The notes: generated from the letters alone by a model not told the origin. DNA of 64,000 nucleotides from JBFWNG01 sp050251195 (GCA_050251195.1 JBFWNG010000002.1:1-64000), one strand, 5' to 3'; shown: positions 36,469-46,058, counted from the stretch's first letter. A program made the numbers and translations.

Positions 36469-37824
36469 ATGCGATTCCTATTGCCTATATTTTCTTTGAT
36501 CCTAGTGGCGGGCCCCGCGCTCGGTAAAATTGTAAGTCCCGAAGCGGTTGAAGAACAAAAGAAGCTCACGACGGAGTTCAAGCTTAAGAACTCCATTCCT
36601 GTTTTCTACAGACAAATTGCGGATTCCGATATTCTCCAGATAGATTATGTCTTTGACATGGGCTTCAAGGACGGACCGGCTGAGCAGAAAGTAGCCGGAC
36701 AGGCGATGTTCTCTGCGATGGGATTGGGAGCCGAAGGTTGGCCGCGCACAAAGATATTCGAACTGACGGAAAAATACTCGGCCGGCGTGGGCTGTGCGGA
36801 AGCGATTGAATACTCCGCATGCAGTTTATCGACCGTGAACGATTATTATAGAGACGTATTACCGCTTTTCGCAGCCATCATCAAAAAACCTACGTTCGCA
36901 AACGAGGACGTCAAGCTTGTCGTCGATCGCCTCACGGCATCATACCAATCCAGCAAGCAGGACCCCGCACGGTTAGCCAATGAGGCCGTAAACACGGTTT
37001 TCTACGGTTCGCATCCGTATTTTCAAAAAATAGACGACGCTATCAGTGAACTCGGTAAGCTCGTTCCCAAAGATCTTAAGCTCAACCACAAGCGATATAT
37101 GAACTCAAAGCTTCAACATATTACCGTTGTCGGTTCGCTGCCAGTGGAAGAGTTGCGCAAAGAGCTGGATAAGAACTTTGGCGACATTCAGGAAAAGAAA
37201 GTGCCCCTCGTGGATGCCATTGATCCTGTTTTCAAACCTGAAAATGCGGTTGCATTCACTCACAAACCTATCCCGACAGCCTATATCAATATCAAGATGA
37301 ACGCGCCAGGCGTTCTCCATGAAGATTCCATCAAGACGAACATGATGCTTACAATTTTAAGCGAAGAACTAGGAGAGGAAATCCGGACCAAACGGTCTCT
37401 GTCCTACGGGGTTTACGCGAATCTTCTCGATTACGGGATCGGAATAGCGATCATCTCGGCTACAACCTCCAAACCCAAAGAGACGTTAGAAGCAATTAAG
37501 GAAGTTATTCAAAAGCTAAAGACCAAGACATACACGCAGAAGGAGCTAGACGATTACCGAACCGGGTACGCGACTGGTTACTTTAGAACGCTCGAGACTC
37601 ATGCAGCCCTTTCGAAAGCAATTTCGAGTTACGTGCGATACTACGGTTCCACCGATCAACTTTATCAACGGCCATTGGAGTTCCAAAAGGTGAAGCCGAG
37701 CGATATCAGGGACATGGCGAATAAATACCTGAAGAACTTCAGAATCGGCGTCGTTTTCGACAAGGCAAAATACGATGAGAACTGGTCGAAGACATTCGTC
37801 CAGACGAGTGTGCCGAAATCGTAA
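36469..37824 (+). CDS. M16 peptidase-like, non-catalytic partner
   Basis: 451 residues, signal peptide ending PALG. The HxxEH motif is missing at the expected place, but the R/Y pair (RTKRSLSYGVYANL) is present, as in the substrate-binding chain of two-chain M16 enzymes. Pairing with the upstream gene is the obvious inference. GAGGAGCGGCAA precedes the ATG. Confidence 0.9.
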   Translation: MRFLLPIFSLILVAGPALGKIVSPEAVEEQKKLTTEFKLKNSIPVFYRQIADSDILQIDYVFDMGFKDGPAEQKVAGQAMFSAMGLGAEGWPRTKIFELTEKYSAGVGCAEAIEYSACSLSTVNDYYRDVLPLFAAIIKKPTFANEDVKLVVDRLTASYQSSKQDPARLANEAVNTVFYGSHPYFQKIDDAISELGKLVPKDLKLNHKRYMNSKLQHITVVGSLPVEELRKELDKNFGDIQEKKVPLVDAIDPVFKPENAVAFTHKPIPTAYINIKMNAPGVLHEDSIKTNMMLTILSEELGEEIRTKRSLSYGVYANLLDYGIGIAIISATTSKPKETLEAIKEVIQKLKTKTYTQKELDDYRTGYATGYFRTLETHAALSKAISSYVRYYGSTDQLYQRPLEFQKVKPSDIRDMANKYLKNFRIGVVFDKAKYDENWSKTFVQTSVPKS

Positions 37825-37897
37825 CATCCGGCATGCGACCGAAAAAGAAAACCTTCAGTTGACTCTTCTGTCGCCTTAAGAAATATAGAGACGGGAT

Positions 37898-39508
37898 ATG
37901 CTTCTTGCGTGGCCGGAGGGAAATGCATTGGAATTCCCGTCACTGAAGAAAAATTTTGATTCTTACCCGTCCCAAATCGCAATTTTTATCAAGAAGGGGG
38001 CGTTTGACAGCATACGCTCTTTTGCCGCTGTAACTTCTATGGGGGCAGCGCTTTTCAGTATCCTTGCTATTTTTGCATTGACCTATTTCGCAGACAAATT
38101 GGAAGAGTCCAGTGAACATATCCTTCAATCCGCCGAGATCGTCGATGCGGCTCATATAATCGAATCGAGTTTACTCAACCACAGTCGCGAGAATTTGCTT
38201 TTCTCGCTCACGAACGATCCCAGGCATCTCGACAAACGTGATGCGGCTGAAAGAAGAGCGATCGCCTCAGTCAATCTTGCTAAAGAGCATGCATTCAATT
38301 CACAAGACGCTAAGCTTGTTAGTGAAATCGAACATTCACTCTACGATTATTTCGCGCTCTTGAAGACACTGGAAAGCAACCCTATCACCCCCAGAGAGCT
38401 TGCGGACAAAGTCTCAAAATATGTCGACGAAGTGTCCAGTGCGGTGGACAACATCGTCGTAAAGACAGAGGAACTTATCAATCGGAAGCTGCATGATTCC
38501 GAACAATGGAAAGTTAGCGCTTACGAGGACGCAAAGCTAGCTGACACGCTCGCTATCGTATCTGGCCTCCTCATTGTGTTTGTACTGGTGGTCATTCTGC
38601 TTTGGATCCGCAATTATGTTTATGTTCCGCTCATTTCGATTGTTGACAGCCTTAATTGCTTTCGAGCTGGGAAAATCGTAGAGCCGCCTACCAAAGGTCT
38701 CTATGAGCTCAGAAATATGTCGCAGACCGTTTCAGGGATGATGCGAGATTTACAAAACGCTCGGGAACGTCAGATGCAATATCTCGCATCGGTAGCGCAC
38801 GACATTCGCAATCCGATTGGCGCCATCCAGATGTCCGCAGAGTTGGGGCATCTCAAGGACGTGGGCGATCCGGAAGTTGCTGAGTATTTCGAGATCATCG
38901 CTCGTCAATCACAATACCTGAATCAGATGGTCACCGACCTTCTTGACATAACCCGTCTCGAGGCAGGGAAGCTCCGATTTACCGCCAGTCTTTGCGATCT
39001 GGGGGAAGTGGTGCGGGGTTCGGCCCAGCTCTTCGAACATTATTCGCCAAAGCATTCCGTAAGTTTCAAAGGCCCCAACGCTCCGATCACAGCCAGTATA
39101 GACGCTGTCAGAATTTCGCAGGTGGTTAACAACCTTATTAGCAATGCCATCAAATATTCTCCGGAAGGCGGCAAGGTCGAAGTCAAAGTTGCTCTGCTCA
39201 ATGATAAGGCAGTTGTTTCGGTAACCGATCAAGGAATCGGTATGACAAGCGAAGACGTCGAGGGGATATTCGAACCTTTCAGGCGTTCGAAACTCACGAT
39301 CGACAAAATTCCTGGCGTCGGCCTCGGGCTATTCACGGCCAAGCGCATAGTTGAAGCTCACAGAGGGACAATCACTGTCGCAAGCACGCTGGGAAAAGGA
39401 ACGACGTTCTTCGTAACGCTGCCAATTGACGAAATTAGTCTGACTCCCGGCAGAAGACCATCCGCAAAACCGGCCGTTGATTGGCCGGCCAATGCTTCCG
39501 CTTTATAG
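37898..39508 (+). CDS. Sensor histidine kinase
   Basis: 536 residues from ATG 37898; TTG 37928, seven bases after GGAGGG, is an equally good or better start. Membrane helices at about 41-65 and 221-241 enclose a helical periplasmic sensor of about 155 residues, similar to four-helix-bundle sensors. HisKA has the phosphoacceptor His301 in SVAHDIRNPIG. The HATPase domain shows the N box (NLISNAIKYS), DQGIGM and GVGLGLFTAKRI. No response regulator is adjacent; the nearest receiver protein is at 61170. Signal sensed is unknown. Confidence 0.9.
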   Translation: MLLAWPEGNALEFPSLKKNFDSYPSQIAIFIKKGAFDSIRSFAAVTSMGAALFSILAIFALTYFADKLEESSEHILQSAEIVDAAHIIESSLLNHSRENLLFSLTNDPRHLDKRDAAERRAIASVNLAKEHAFNSQDAKLVSEIEHSLYDYFALLKTLESNPITPRELADKVSKYVDEVSSAVDNIVVKTEELINRKLHDSEQWKVSAYEDAKLADTLAIVSGLLIVFVLVVILLWIRNYVYVPLISIVDSLNCFRAGKIVEPPTKGLYELRNMSQTVSGMMRDLQNARERQMQYLASVAHDIRNPIGAIQMSAELGHLKDVGDPEVAEYFEIIARQSQYLNQMVTDLLDITRLEAGKLRFTASLCDLGEVVRGSAQLFEHYSPKHSVSFKGPNAPITASIDAVRISQVVNNLISNAIKYSPEGGKVEVKVALLNDKAVVSVTDQGIGMTSEDVEGIFEPFRRSKLTIDKIPGVGLGLFTAKRIVEAHRGTITVASTLGKGTTFFVTLPIDEISLTPGRRPSAKPAVDWPANASAL

Positions 39509-39599
39509 AAAACTCTTGCAGAATGAGAATAGCCCAAGCTTGACGCTTGCGGTCGCATGAAATTGCCCTTTAATTTTTTTAACATAATGGAGAGCTAAA

Positions 39600-40013
39600 A
39601 TGAAAAAAATGACCACAATCTTGGCCAGTCTCGTAGTCTTAACATCTTGCGGCGTTGACAGCAGCAGCGACGTAGCGTCAACCGTCCCAAGCTTTGCAGA
39701 TTACGCTTACTGCCAAGAAAAGAACGTCGATCACGGTATGATCGCGACGATTCAAGTGAATGAGGCTACACACCAAATTTCTCGCGTAAAGCTCAATGAA
39801 GTGACGATCGTGGAAGTTGCGCCGGTAGCAACTCTATCTTCTTGCGAATCTGAGCAACAAGGTAGCACCCGAGCTACTCATTGTCGCCAAGAGATCACCG
39901 ACAGCTACAGCATGAATATCACCGAAGGTGGTTTCTTGCCTATGATCGACGCAGTCGTTAACACTGGCAAGACGGGTCGAGCAATCGAGATGACCTGCGA
40001 GTACGCAAAGTAA
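39600..40013 (+). CDS. Small Cys-rich lipoprotein
   Basis: 137 residues. A short signal peptide with lipobox VLTS-C (Cys18). The mature chain has four further Cys (SYC, SSCES, THCRQ, MTCEY order along the chain), which could make two disulfides in the periplasm. No family recognised. ATG follows GGAGAGCTAAA. A strong terminator follows. Confidence 0.75.
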   Translation: MKKMTTILASLVVLTSCGVDSSSDVASTVPSFADYAYCQEKNVDHGMIATIQVNEATHQISRVKLNEVTIVEVAPVATLSSCESEQQGSTRATHCRQEITDSYSMNITEGGFLPMIDAVVNTGKTGRAIEMTCEYAK

Positions 40014-40033
40014 TTCTTAGGTATTAAAAAAAT

Positions 40034-40060
40034 GGCGTCCTTTTAGGGCGCCTTTTTTTT
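40034..40060. terminator. Bidirectional intrinsic terminator
   Basis: GGCGTCC and GGGCGCC form a stem with a TTTTA loop. On the plus strand eight T follow; on the minus strand a run of seven T follows. It can end both the lipoprotein and the convergent fabD transcript. Confidence 0.85.
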
Positions 40061-40121
40061 CTTGTGGTGGTGATATATCCTCGACGTCTCTTCTGGGCTG
40101 GGATGAGAATCCCCTCCGGGT

Positions 40122-41063
40122 TTATGCTTGAAGGGCCTCGATAGCGGCCTTCACGTCGCTGTCGGTTGTGATCAGTTTGTGTTCGCCGCGAGGGAGCGAC
40201 CTGCGCAATAATCCAAAGAGTACTTTACCAGGGCCGATTTCGATGAACGTTTTGACGTCCTTTTCAACAGCGGTTTTCACGCTCTGAGTCCAGTAGACAG
40301 GATTGTCAACTTGCTTGATAAGATGTTCGCGATTGTAGTTTATTTCAACCTTGCCTGTAAGGTTGGCGATGATCTTGTTGGGATTTTGATTAAACTCGGT
40401 AGCGTTTAAGAGAATTTCCATTTTCCGTCGCGCCGGCTCCATAAGCGTCGAATGAAAAGGGGCGCTAACGGGCAAGGGAACGCAGCGGATTTGTTCTGCT
40501 TGCAATGTTTTGCAAACCGTTTCCACCGCCACTTTGTGACCTGCGATGACGAGTTGTTCTTCCGTATTGTAATTAACGACCTGTACCGACTTGCCGTTTT
40601 GGGAGACCGTCTTGCACTCGGTCTCAAGTCGGGACTCGGGACATTTGAGTACCGCCGCCATAGCGCCGACGCCTTGCGGCACGGCTTCCTGCATAGCCTC
40701 GCCTCTTTTGCGAACCAAGAAGGCCGCGTTGTAAAGAGAGAGTTTTTCAGCAGCGACGTTCGCCGAATATTCACCTAAGCTGTGCCCTGCGTAGAAAGTA
40801 GGAGTTAGCCCAGTCTCTTGCTTGAGGATCTGCCAGGTTGCTACGCTTACAGTGAGGATGCACGGTTGGGTGTTGGCTGTGAGAGTGAGTTGGTCTTCTG
40901 GACCGTCGAAACAAAGTTTGCGAATATTGATCTTTGTTGCGTCTTCAGCTTCTTCAAATACGGCCTTGCAAGCCGGAAAGTTTTCGAGCACAACCTTGCC
41001 CATGCCAACGTATTGTGAACCTTGGCCCGGGAACATAGCAAGGACGTTGCCCAAGTTATTCAC
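40122..41063 (-). CDS. fabD: Malonyl CoA-acyl carrier protein transacylase FabD
   Basis: 313 residues. GTG start overlapping rpmF by eight bases. Catalytic elbow GHSLGEYSA with the nucleophile Ser, FPGQGSQYVGMG at the N-terminus, conserved PFHSTLM with the His, and C-terminal GPGKVLFGLLRR. It loads malonyl groups onto ACP for fatty-acid synthesis in the cytoplasm. The usual plsX and fabH that sit between rpmF and fabD are absent here. Confidence 0.97.
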   Translation of the reverse strand: MNNLGNVLAMFPGQGSQYVGMGKVVLENFPACKAVFEEAEDATKINIRKLCFDGPEDQLTLTANTQPCILTVSVATWQILKQETGLTPTFYAGHSLGEYSANVAAEKLSLYNAAFLVRKRGEAMQEAVPQGVGAMAAVLKCPESRLETECKTVSQNGKSVQVVNYNTEEQLVIAGHKVAVETVCKTLQAEQIRCVPLPVSAPFHSTLMEPARRKMEILLNATEFNQNPNKIIANLTGKVEINYNREHLIKQVDNPVYWTQSVKTAVEKDVKTFIEIGPGKVLFGLLRRSLPRGEHKLITTDSDVKAAIEALQA

Positions 41064-41271
41064 CAGTATCGAATGTTTGTTCTATGTGGCCCTTTGACTT
41101 CGGTTCGAAGATTTGGACGCCTTTGTAGTATCCGCAGCTATCGCAAATGCGATGTGGTAATTTAACTTCCTTGCAGTTGGGGCAAACCGACTGAGCGGAA
41201 GCTGTTAACGCGTCATGAGCTCGACGCATGTCCCGTTTTGACTTGGACGTCCGGTGCTTAGGAACTGGCAT
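41056..41271 (-). CDS. rpmF: Ribosomal protein L32
   Basis: 71 residues: MPVPKHRTSKSKRDMRRAHDA start typical of bL32 and a zinc-ribbon pair (CPNC and CDSC). Part of the 50S subunit. It overlaps fabD, a fragment of the classic yceD-rpmF-plsX-fab gene order. Confidence 0.97.
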   Translation of the reverse strand: MPVPKHRTSKSKRDMRRAHDALTASAQSVCPNCKEVKLPHRICDSCGYYKGVQIFEPKSKGHIEQTFDTGE

Positions 41272-41359
41272 TGCTTGATTTCCTTAAATTTTATTAGGTC
41301 TCAGAAAGCCAATTCTTTTACCTTGAAATAGGAAGAGCGTCAAGGCAGCATTCCGGGCG

Positions 41360-42670
41360 CTAAGGGGTCTCTACGACGTTCTGGAGGAACATGACGTACC
41401 CGCTTCCTTCCTTGGAGAGACGCCCTGTTAGGATGACCCTACCCGAAGCCGCCTTTAGTTGGTTATAATAACCTGCCTTGAAGAAGACAGCCTTCACTTG
41501 TTCCTTGCTTTCGTTCTGGAACTTCACCTCGCACTTCAACGCGCAGGAATCCAAGACATTTTTGCTAAAGATCGCCGGTCCAAACTGAATCACCTGCCCG
41601 ACTTGGCTCGCAAGGCTGCGCGCGGATCCCGATGAAGCTGCCCTAGGTGCTGCTTTAGGCGTAGCCGGCGCAGGGGAAGGCTTTCGCGCGGGCTGGGTTC
41701 GAGGCGACGGTTTCGGAGGCGTTGCCGCAACCTCTTTTCTCGGTCGCGCTACCGCGGGTTTTGGCCTGGGTTCCTTCTTCTCGGGACTCGGTCTTTGAAC
41801 CCTTCTTCTCGGCGTCGCTACTTCTGCATCGTCCTCAATTGCTTGCTTAGAGTAACGCAACCTGGGTTTGCTTCGACCGCCAGAGGTAGTCTCCTCTTCC
41901 CTGCTGACGTCTCGGGCGTCGTCTCCCGACGGGAGTTTTTTGTGCAGGACAGAATAAAGCAAGAAGCCCAGCAGAATGCCTACAAAGGCTAGTACGCCGA
42001 CCCTGACATAGCGATTCTGCGTCAGGTCTTTCGTCGACATTCCCTTGTAAAACTCATTCAGTGCCGCCGAACTTAGGTTTTGCAGACCCGGCGTGGATTT
42101 CCTTCGCGATCCGTCGCTGTTGGCGATTTCCTGAACTCTTTCGCCCGAATACGAGGCGATAAACGTATTGATGGAGATCGACTTTGATTCTCCGGATTTT
42201 TGCACGCGCACATTGTTGGCAAGAATACCGCGATAAAATAGCGACTGAACTTCGTTCGCGCTCAGTGGGCCTAAGACCCGGTTGTGTTTGTCTTTTACGA
42301 AAAATTTCTTCGCATTTTTGGTCGAAGCCGAAGCGCGGTGACGGCTATAATCGCGTCGGGACGGTTCGTTAGGGAATGCCGTTTGATCAGCGTAAGGCTG
42401 CGCTCTTTCTGCGGGTCTTTCGATCGCGATCGGTGCTTTGGGTTCGCTGAAACTAAGGTCGCTGGATGTTTTTGCTGCTTCTTCGCCGTCTTCGGCGGTG
42501 GCAAAGATCTCGTCGACTTCGACTAGGCGGAGTTTAATTTGCGAGTTTTCTTGGCAGACAAGGTCAAAAGGATCAATGGCGCCGCTTCGCAAAGCTTCGC
42601 GAATCTGTTTTGCGGAGTACAAACCTAAAAGTCTGTCCTCCTTAAAAACTTTCCATTTTGGCGCGGCCAT
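41360..42670 (-). CDS. Membrane protein with two GYF-like domains
   Basis: 436 residues from ATG 42670; an upstream in-frame TTG at 42685 is less likely. Two GYF_2-like domains: residues about 5-50 (KWKVFKEDRLLGLYSAKQIREALRSG) and about 120-175 (KKFFVKDKHNRVLGPLSANEV). A single membrane helix (VRVGVLAFVGILLGFLLYSVL) follows near residue 230, then a Pro/Lys/Arg-rich disordered stretch of about 100 residues, then a C-terminal beta domain with two Cys (SCALKCEV). GYF domains bind proline-rich peptides, here on the cytoplasmic side. Partner and function unknown; such proteins are common in Bdellovibrio-like genomes (general knowledge, not checked). Confidence 0.72.
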   Translation of the reverse strand: MAAPKWKVFKEDRLLGLYSAKQIREALRSGAIDPFDLVCQENSQIKLRLVEVDEIFATAEDGEEAAKTSSDLSFSEPKAPIAIERPAERAQPYADQTAFPNEPSRRDYSRHRASASTKNAKKFFVKDKHNRVLGPLSANEVQSLFYRGILANNVRVQKSGESKSISINTFIASYSGERVQEIANSDGSRRKSTPGLQNLSSAALNEFYKGMSTKDLTQNRYVRVGVLAFVGILLGFLLYSVLHKKLPSGDDARDVSREEETTSGGRSKPRLRYSKQAIEDDAEVATPRRRVQRPSPEKKEPRPKPAVARPRKEVAATPPKPSPRTQPARKPSPAPATPKAAPRAASSGSARSLASQVGQVIQFGPAIFSKNVLDSCALKCEVKFQNESKEQVKAVFFKAGYYNQLKAASGRVILTGRLSKEGSGYVMFLQNVVETP

Positions 42671-42914
42671 TGAACTCGTCCACAACCCTCAAAAATTTTT
42701 GCCTTTATGCCTATTCGCCGTATCGGCCCTTTGTCGAGAAAGTCAAAAGTTTTTCGCCTGTTAGGTCCATTTTTCTCGCAAGTCGGCAGGCCAAATTTTG
42801 GTCTTTTGATAAAATTTAAAAATTTTCGATATTTTATAAAAAGGTTAGTCCCCACGCCGTTTTTTTGGTATACGAGCAAAGGTTTTTGCAAAAAGGTTTA
42901 AAAATCAAAATCCT
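42671..42914. promoter_or_regulatory. AT-rich divergent spacer upstream of yceD
   Basis: 244 bp, AT-rich toward the yceD side, with poly-T and poly-A stretches. It should hold the divergent promoters of the GYF gene and the yceD-rpsB side. I could not assign -35/-10 boxes with confidence. Confidence 0.3.
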
Positions 42915-43454
42915 ATGAGAATTGACCTAAAAGATCCTGTATTTCCGATAAGATACGACATCAGTATGAGCGACGCGTGGGTCGGACAAATCTGCCGTCG
43001 GCTCCAAACCGAGCTCTCCCTCGAGGCCCCGATCGAATTACGGGGCTCGTTAACTATGACGTCGATTGCCGGGCAGGAATATGAAGTCAACGGAAACATA
43101 GCGTTTGCGCCGATGCTGGACTGTAGTCGATGCCAAAAGAAGTTGCGATGGGACGCTCAGCGTTTGTTCAAAGCGATCTATCGTCGAGAATCCTACACGG
43201 GCGGTTCGCAAAAGAATCTCTCAAAAAAAGAATTGGATTTTTACCCTATTGAGGGCGAAGTTATCGACCTAGGGAATTTGCTTTTGGAGCAAATGCATTT
43301 AGCAATACCCGAGCAACCCATTCGAAAAAGTCCGGACGGAAAAAGTTGTTTGGAATGTCACGCCGACATAAGCAGTCCGCTGGTTTTCGAGAGCGGGTCA
43401 AAGGCCGCGGGACCCTTCAGTAATCTCAAACAATTAATCAAAGTTAATGATTGA
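42915..43454 (+). CDS. yceD: YceD/DUF177 protein
   Basis: 179 residues. DUF177 features: central CSRCQKKLRWDAQRLFKAIYRRES, IEGEVIDLGNLLLEQMHLAIP, then a second Cys pair (SCLECHAD), probably structural zinc rather than heme, since there is no signal peptide. YceD is linked to 23S rRNA/large-subunit maturation and usually sits directly before rpmF; here it is about 1.6 kb from rpmF and in the opposite direction. It precedes rpsB by 132 bases. Confidence 0.85.
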   Translation: MRIDLKDPVFPIRYDISMSDAWVGQICRRLQTELSLEAPIELRGSLTMTSIAGQEYEVNGNIAFAPMLDCSRCQKKLRWDAQRLFKAIYRRESYTGGSQKNLSKKELDFYPIEGEVIDLGNLLLEQMHLAIPEQPIRKSPDGKSCLECHADISSPLVFESGSKAAGPFSNLKQLIKVND

Positions 43455-43510
43455 GCTTCTATTTGAATAATAGTACCTTATGGTGCCTCATTGAGGATCA
43501 ACAATAAACA

Positions 43511-43556
43511 GCTATCAGCGATGAAGGTGGGCCTTGGTGCCTAAGAGTTTGATAGC
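43511..43556 (+). promoter_or_regulatory. Candidate rpsB leader hairpin
   Basis: GCTATCA (43511-43517) pairs with TGATAGC (43550-43556) in the rpsB leader, with a G-rich inner loop (GGTGGGCCTTGGTGCC). Ribosomal-protein leaders are commonly autoregulated, and this could be an S2-type leader. I cannot match it to a known family by eye. Confidence 0.35.
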
Positions 43557-43586
43557 AAAGACAAACCTTCGCATGGAGAAAGAAAA

Positions 43587-44372
43587 ATGTCGAATCTAGT
43601 TAACATGAAACAACTTCTGGAAGCTGGCGTTCACTACGGACACCAAACGCGTCGATGGAACCCAAAAATGGGTCCTTACATCTACGGTGAGCGAAACGGA
43701 ATTCACATCATCGACTTGCAAAAGACGGTGAAAAAGTTTCAAGCCGCAACAGCTTTCTTGGAAACCATTACTTCAAAGCGCGGACATGTTTTGTTCGTGG
43801 GAACCAAGCGTCTTGCACGCGATCTCGTAAAGGAAGAAGCAAGCCGCTCTGGTATGTACTACATCAACCATCGCTGGTTGGGCGGTACTTTGACCAACTT
43901 CCAAACCATCCGTCAAAGCATTCACAGACTCAAAAGAATTGAAAGAATGGAAAAGGACGGAACGTTTCAAAAACTTACAAAGAAAGAGGTTCTTGGACTA
44001 ACGAGAGAACTCGAAAAGCTCGAGAGAAACCTTGGCGGCATCAAGGATATGCCAGGATTGCCCCGCGCTTTGTTCGTAGTTGACGCACACAAAGAAACCA
44101 TCGCGATTGCTGAAGCAAAAAAATTAGGTATCCCCGTTGTTGCGATTACAGATACCAACGCTGACCCCAATACAGTTGAATACCCAGTTCCAGGAAACGA
44201 CGATAGCATCAAGTCTCTGCAACTCTTCATTTCGACTGCCGCCGAAGCTTGCTTGGCCGGCAAACGCAAGTCGAGAGATTTTGAGGGTGAAGATGACGAA
44301 GCTTTAGCTGTGAAAGAGGGATCTTTCCGCGATGACAAAGGCAACAAAGTAGCCATCGAGAAAAAAGGCTAA
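43587..44372 (+). CDS. rpsB: Ribosomal protein S2
   Basis: 261 residues. LLEAGVHYGHQTRRWNPKM and YINHRWLGGTLTNFQTI and DINADPNTV-type NADPNTVEYPVPGNDDS are diagnostic of uS2. ATG after ATGGAGAAAG. Head of the rpsB-tsf-pyrH-frr cluster, one of the most conserved bacterial gene orders. Confidence 0.98.
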   Translation: MSNLVNMKQLLEAGVHYGHQTRRWNPKMGPYIYGERNGIHIIDLQKTVKKFQAATAFLETITSKRGHVLFVGTKRLARDLVKEEASRSGMYYINHRWLGGTLTNFQTIRQSIHRLKRIERMEKDGTFQKLTKKEVLGLTRELEKLERNLGGIKDMPGLPRALFVVDAHKETIAIAEAKKLGIPVVAITDTNADPNTVEYPVPGNDDSIKSLQLFISTAAEACLAGKRKSRDFEGEDDEALAVKEGSFRDDKGNKVAIEKKG

Positions 44373-44410
44373 CACATCGTTTCTTTAGTTTTTATGAAAA
44401 TGGAGTAAAA

Positions 44411-45310
44411 ATGGAAATATCAGCATCACAGGTTAAAGAACTTCGGGAAAAAACAGGCGTCGGCATGATGGAGTGCAAGAAAGCTCTCCAAGAAAACAAT
44501 GGCGACTTGGAAAAGGCGATTGTTTGGCTTCGAGAAAGAGGCATGTCGCGCGCCGCAAAGAAAGCCGACCGCGTTGCTGCGGAAGGCATGGTCGAAGTTT
44601 ACGTTAACGAAGATAAGAATGCGGGCGTTGTTGTTGAGATCAATTGCGAAACCGACTTCGTAAGCAAGAATAACGACTTCATCAATTTCGCAAAAGATGT
44701 TGCTGCTCTGGCGCTCAAGAACAAAGCCAACAGCACAGAAAAATTGCTCGCCCTCCCCTTGAAAAACGGACAAAGCGTCGAGCAGACAATCACGAACCTC
44801 ATTGCAACAATCGGTGAGAACATCAAGATCCGTCGTGTGTCCGTTTTGACAAGCGACAACGGCACGATTGTCGGCTATTCGCACATGGGCGGAAAAATCG
44901 GAACGCTTGTGAAGCTTGAAGGGTCAAAAGCGCCTGCTGTTGTGGACCTTGGCAAAGACCTCGCGATGCACGTAGCGGCTTCTGCTCCAAGATACCTGAA
45001 GCCCGAAGAAGTAGATGCTTTGGAGATTGAGCAAGAAAGACAAATCGCCCGCAAGAAGCTTCTCGAAGAAAAGAAACCCGAGAACCTCATCGAAAAAATC
45101 ACCGAAGGTCAGATCTCTAAATTCTACAAAGAAGTCTGCCTTCTCGAACAACCCTTCGTTAAAGATCCCGCGATTGCAGTGAAGAAACTTGTCGCTGATA
45201 GCGGTAAAGGCGCTTCTCTCAATGGTTTCGTTCGTTACCAACTTGGCGAAGGAATCGAAAAGAAAACACTAAGCTTTGCTGACGAAGTCAACGCTGTAGC
45301 GAAAGCGTAA
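44411..45310 (+). CDS. tsf: Elongation factor Ts
   Basis: 299 residues. UBA-like N-terminus ELREKTGVGMMECKKALQEN, core INCETDFVSKNN, and HVAASAPRYL are all standard EF-Ts marks. It recycles EF-Tu by nucleotide exchange. ATG 38 bases after rpsB with GGAG. Confidence 0.98.
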   Translation: MEISASQVKELREKTGVGMMECKKALQENNGDLEKAIVWLRERGMSRAAKKADRVAAEGMVEVYVNEDKNAGVVVEINCETDFVSKNNDFINFAKDVAALALKNKANSTEKLLALPLKNGQSVEQTITNLIATIGENIKIRRVSVLTSDNGTIVGYSHMGGKIGTLVKLEGSKAPAVVDLGKDLAMHVAASAPRYLKPEEVDALEIEQERQIARKKLLEEKKPENLIEKITEGQISKFYKEVCLLEQPFVKDPAIAVKKLVADSGKGASLNGFVRYQLGEGIEKKTLSFADEVNAVAKA

Positions 45311-45312
45311 GG

Positions 45313-46044
45313 ATGAAGAAAAGCTCGATGGCGGGAGTGAAGTATAAGCGGGTGATGTTGAAACTTTCCGGAGAGATGCTCTCCGGGGGTACCGCGAGCA
45401 CCTTCGATGGAAAGTCTCTCGCCTTTATTGGTAATGAAATAGCGGAGCTCAGCAAGGCCGGGGTTGAAGTTTGCGTCGTCATAGGCGGCGGCAACATTCT
45501 CCGAGGTGCAATGGCGGAATCCTGGGACATCGATCGGGCCAGCGCCGACTACATGGGTATGCTCGCGACTGTGATCAACGGACTGGCTTTGCAAGGCGTC
45601 CTGGAGAATAAGTACAATCTATACAGCCGCGTGATGTCTGCGATCAGCATGCGCGAACTTTGCGAACCGTATATCCGCCGCAAGGCCATAAAGCACCTGC
45701 AGCGCGGGCGTGTCGTAATTTTTGCTGGTGGCACCGGTAATCCCTACTTTACAACGGATACGGCCGCCAGTTTGAGAGCGCGCGAAGTCGAGGCAGAAAT
45801 AATCCTGAAAGCAACGAAGGTTGACGGTATTTACGATCGCGACCCTATCTTGCATCGCGATGCTGTGAAGTTCGAGCGACTCACCTACCTTCAGGTGATT
45901 TCTCAAAAACTTAGCGTTATGGACGCTACGGCTATTACCATGTGTATGGAAGCCAATATTCCCGTTTATGTATTTAAGCTAGAAGAGCCGGGTTGTGTTG
46001 TTAAGGCCTTAAAGGGCCTCGCAAACGGAACAATTGTTGAATAA
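45313..46044 (+). CDS. pyrH: UMP kinase PyrH
   Basis: 243 residues. YKRVMLKLSGEML with the ATP loop, GVEVCVVIGGGNILRG, SADYMGMLATVINGLAL and DTAASLRAREVEAE mark the bacterial UMP kinase. It starts two bases after tsf at ATG 45313; ATG 45328 is an alternative start near the family's usual N-terminus. Makes UDP for nucleotide and envelope sugar synthesis. Confidence 0.97.
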   Translation: MKKSSMAGVKYKRVMLKLSGEMLSGGTASTFDGKSLAFIGNEIAELSKAGVEVCVVIGGGNILRGAMAESWDIDRASADYMGMLATVINGLALQGVLENKYNLYSRVMSAISMRELCEPYIRRKAIKHLQRGRVVIFAGGTGNPYFTTDTAASLRAREVEAEIILKATKVDGIYDRDPILHRDAVKFERLTYLQVISQKLSVMDATAITMCMEANIPVYVFKLEEPGCVVKALKGLANGTIVE

Positions 46045-46058
46045 GGGACGGAGTATCT

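Noticed and set aside
43360..43374. CxxCH heme site in YceD (CLECH)
   Set aside because: The protein has no signal peptide and DUF177 proteins carry structural Cys pairs there.
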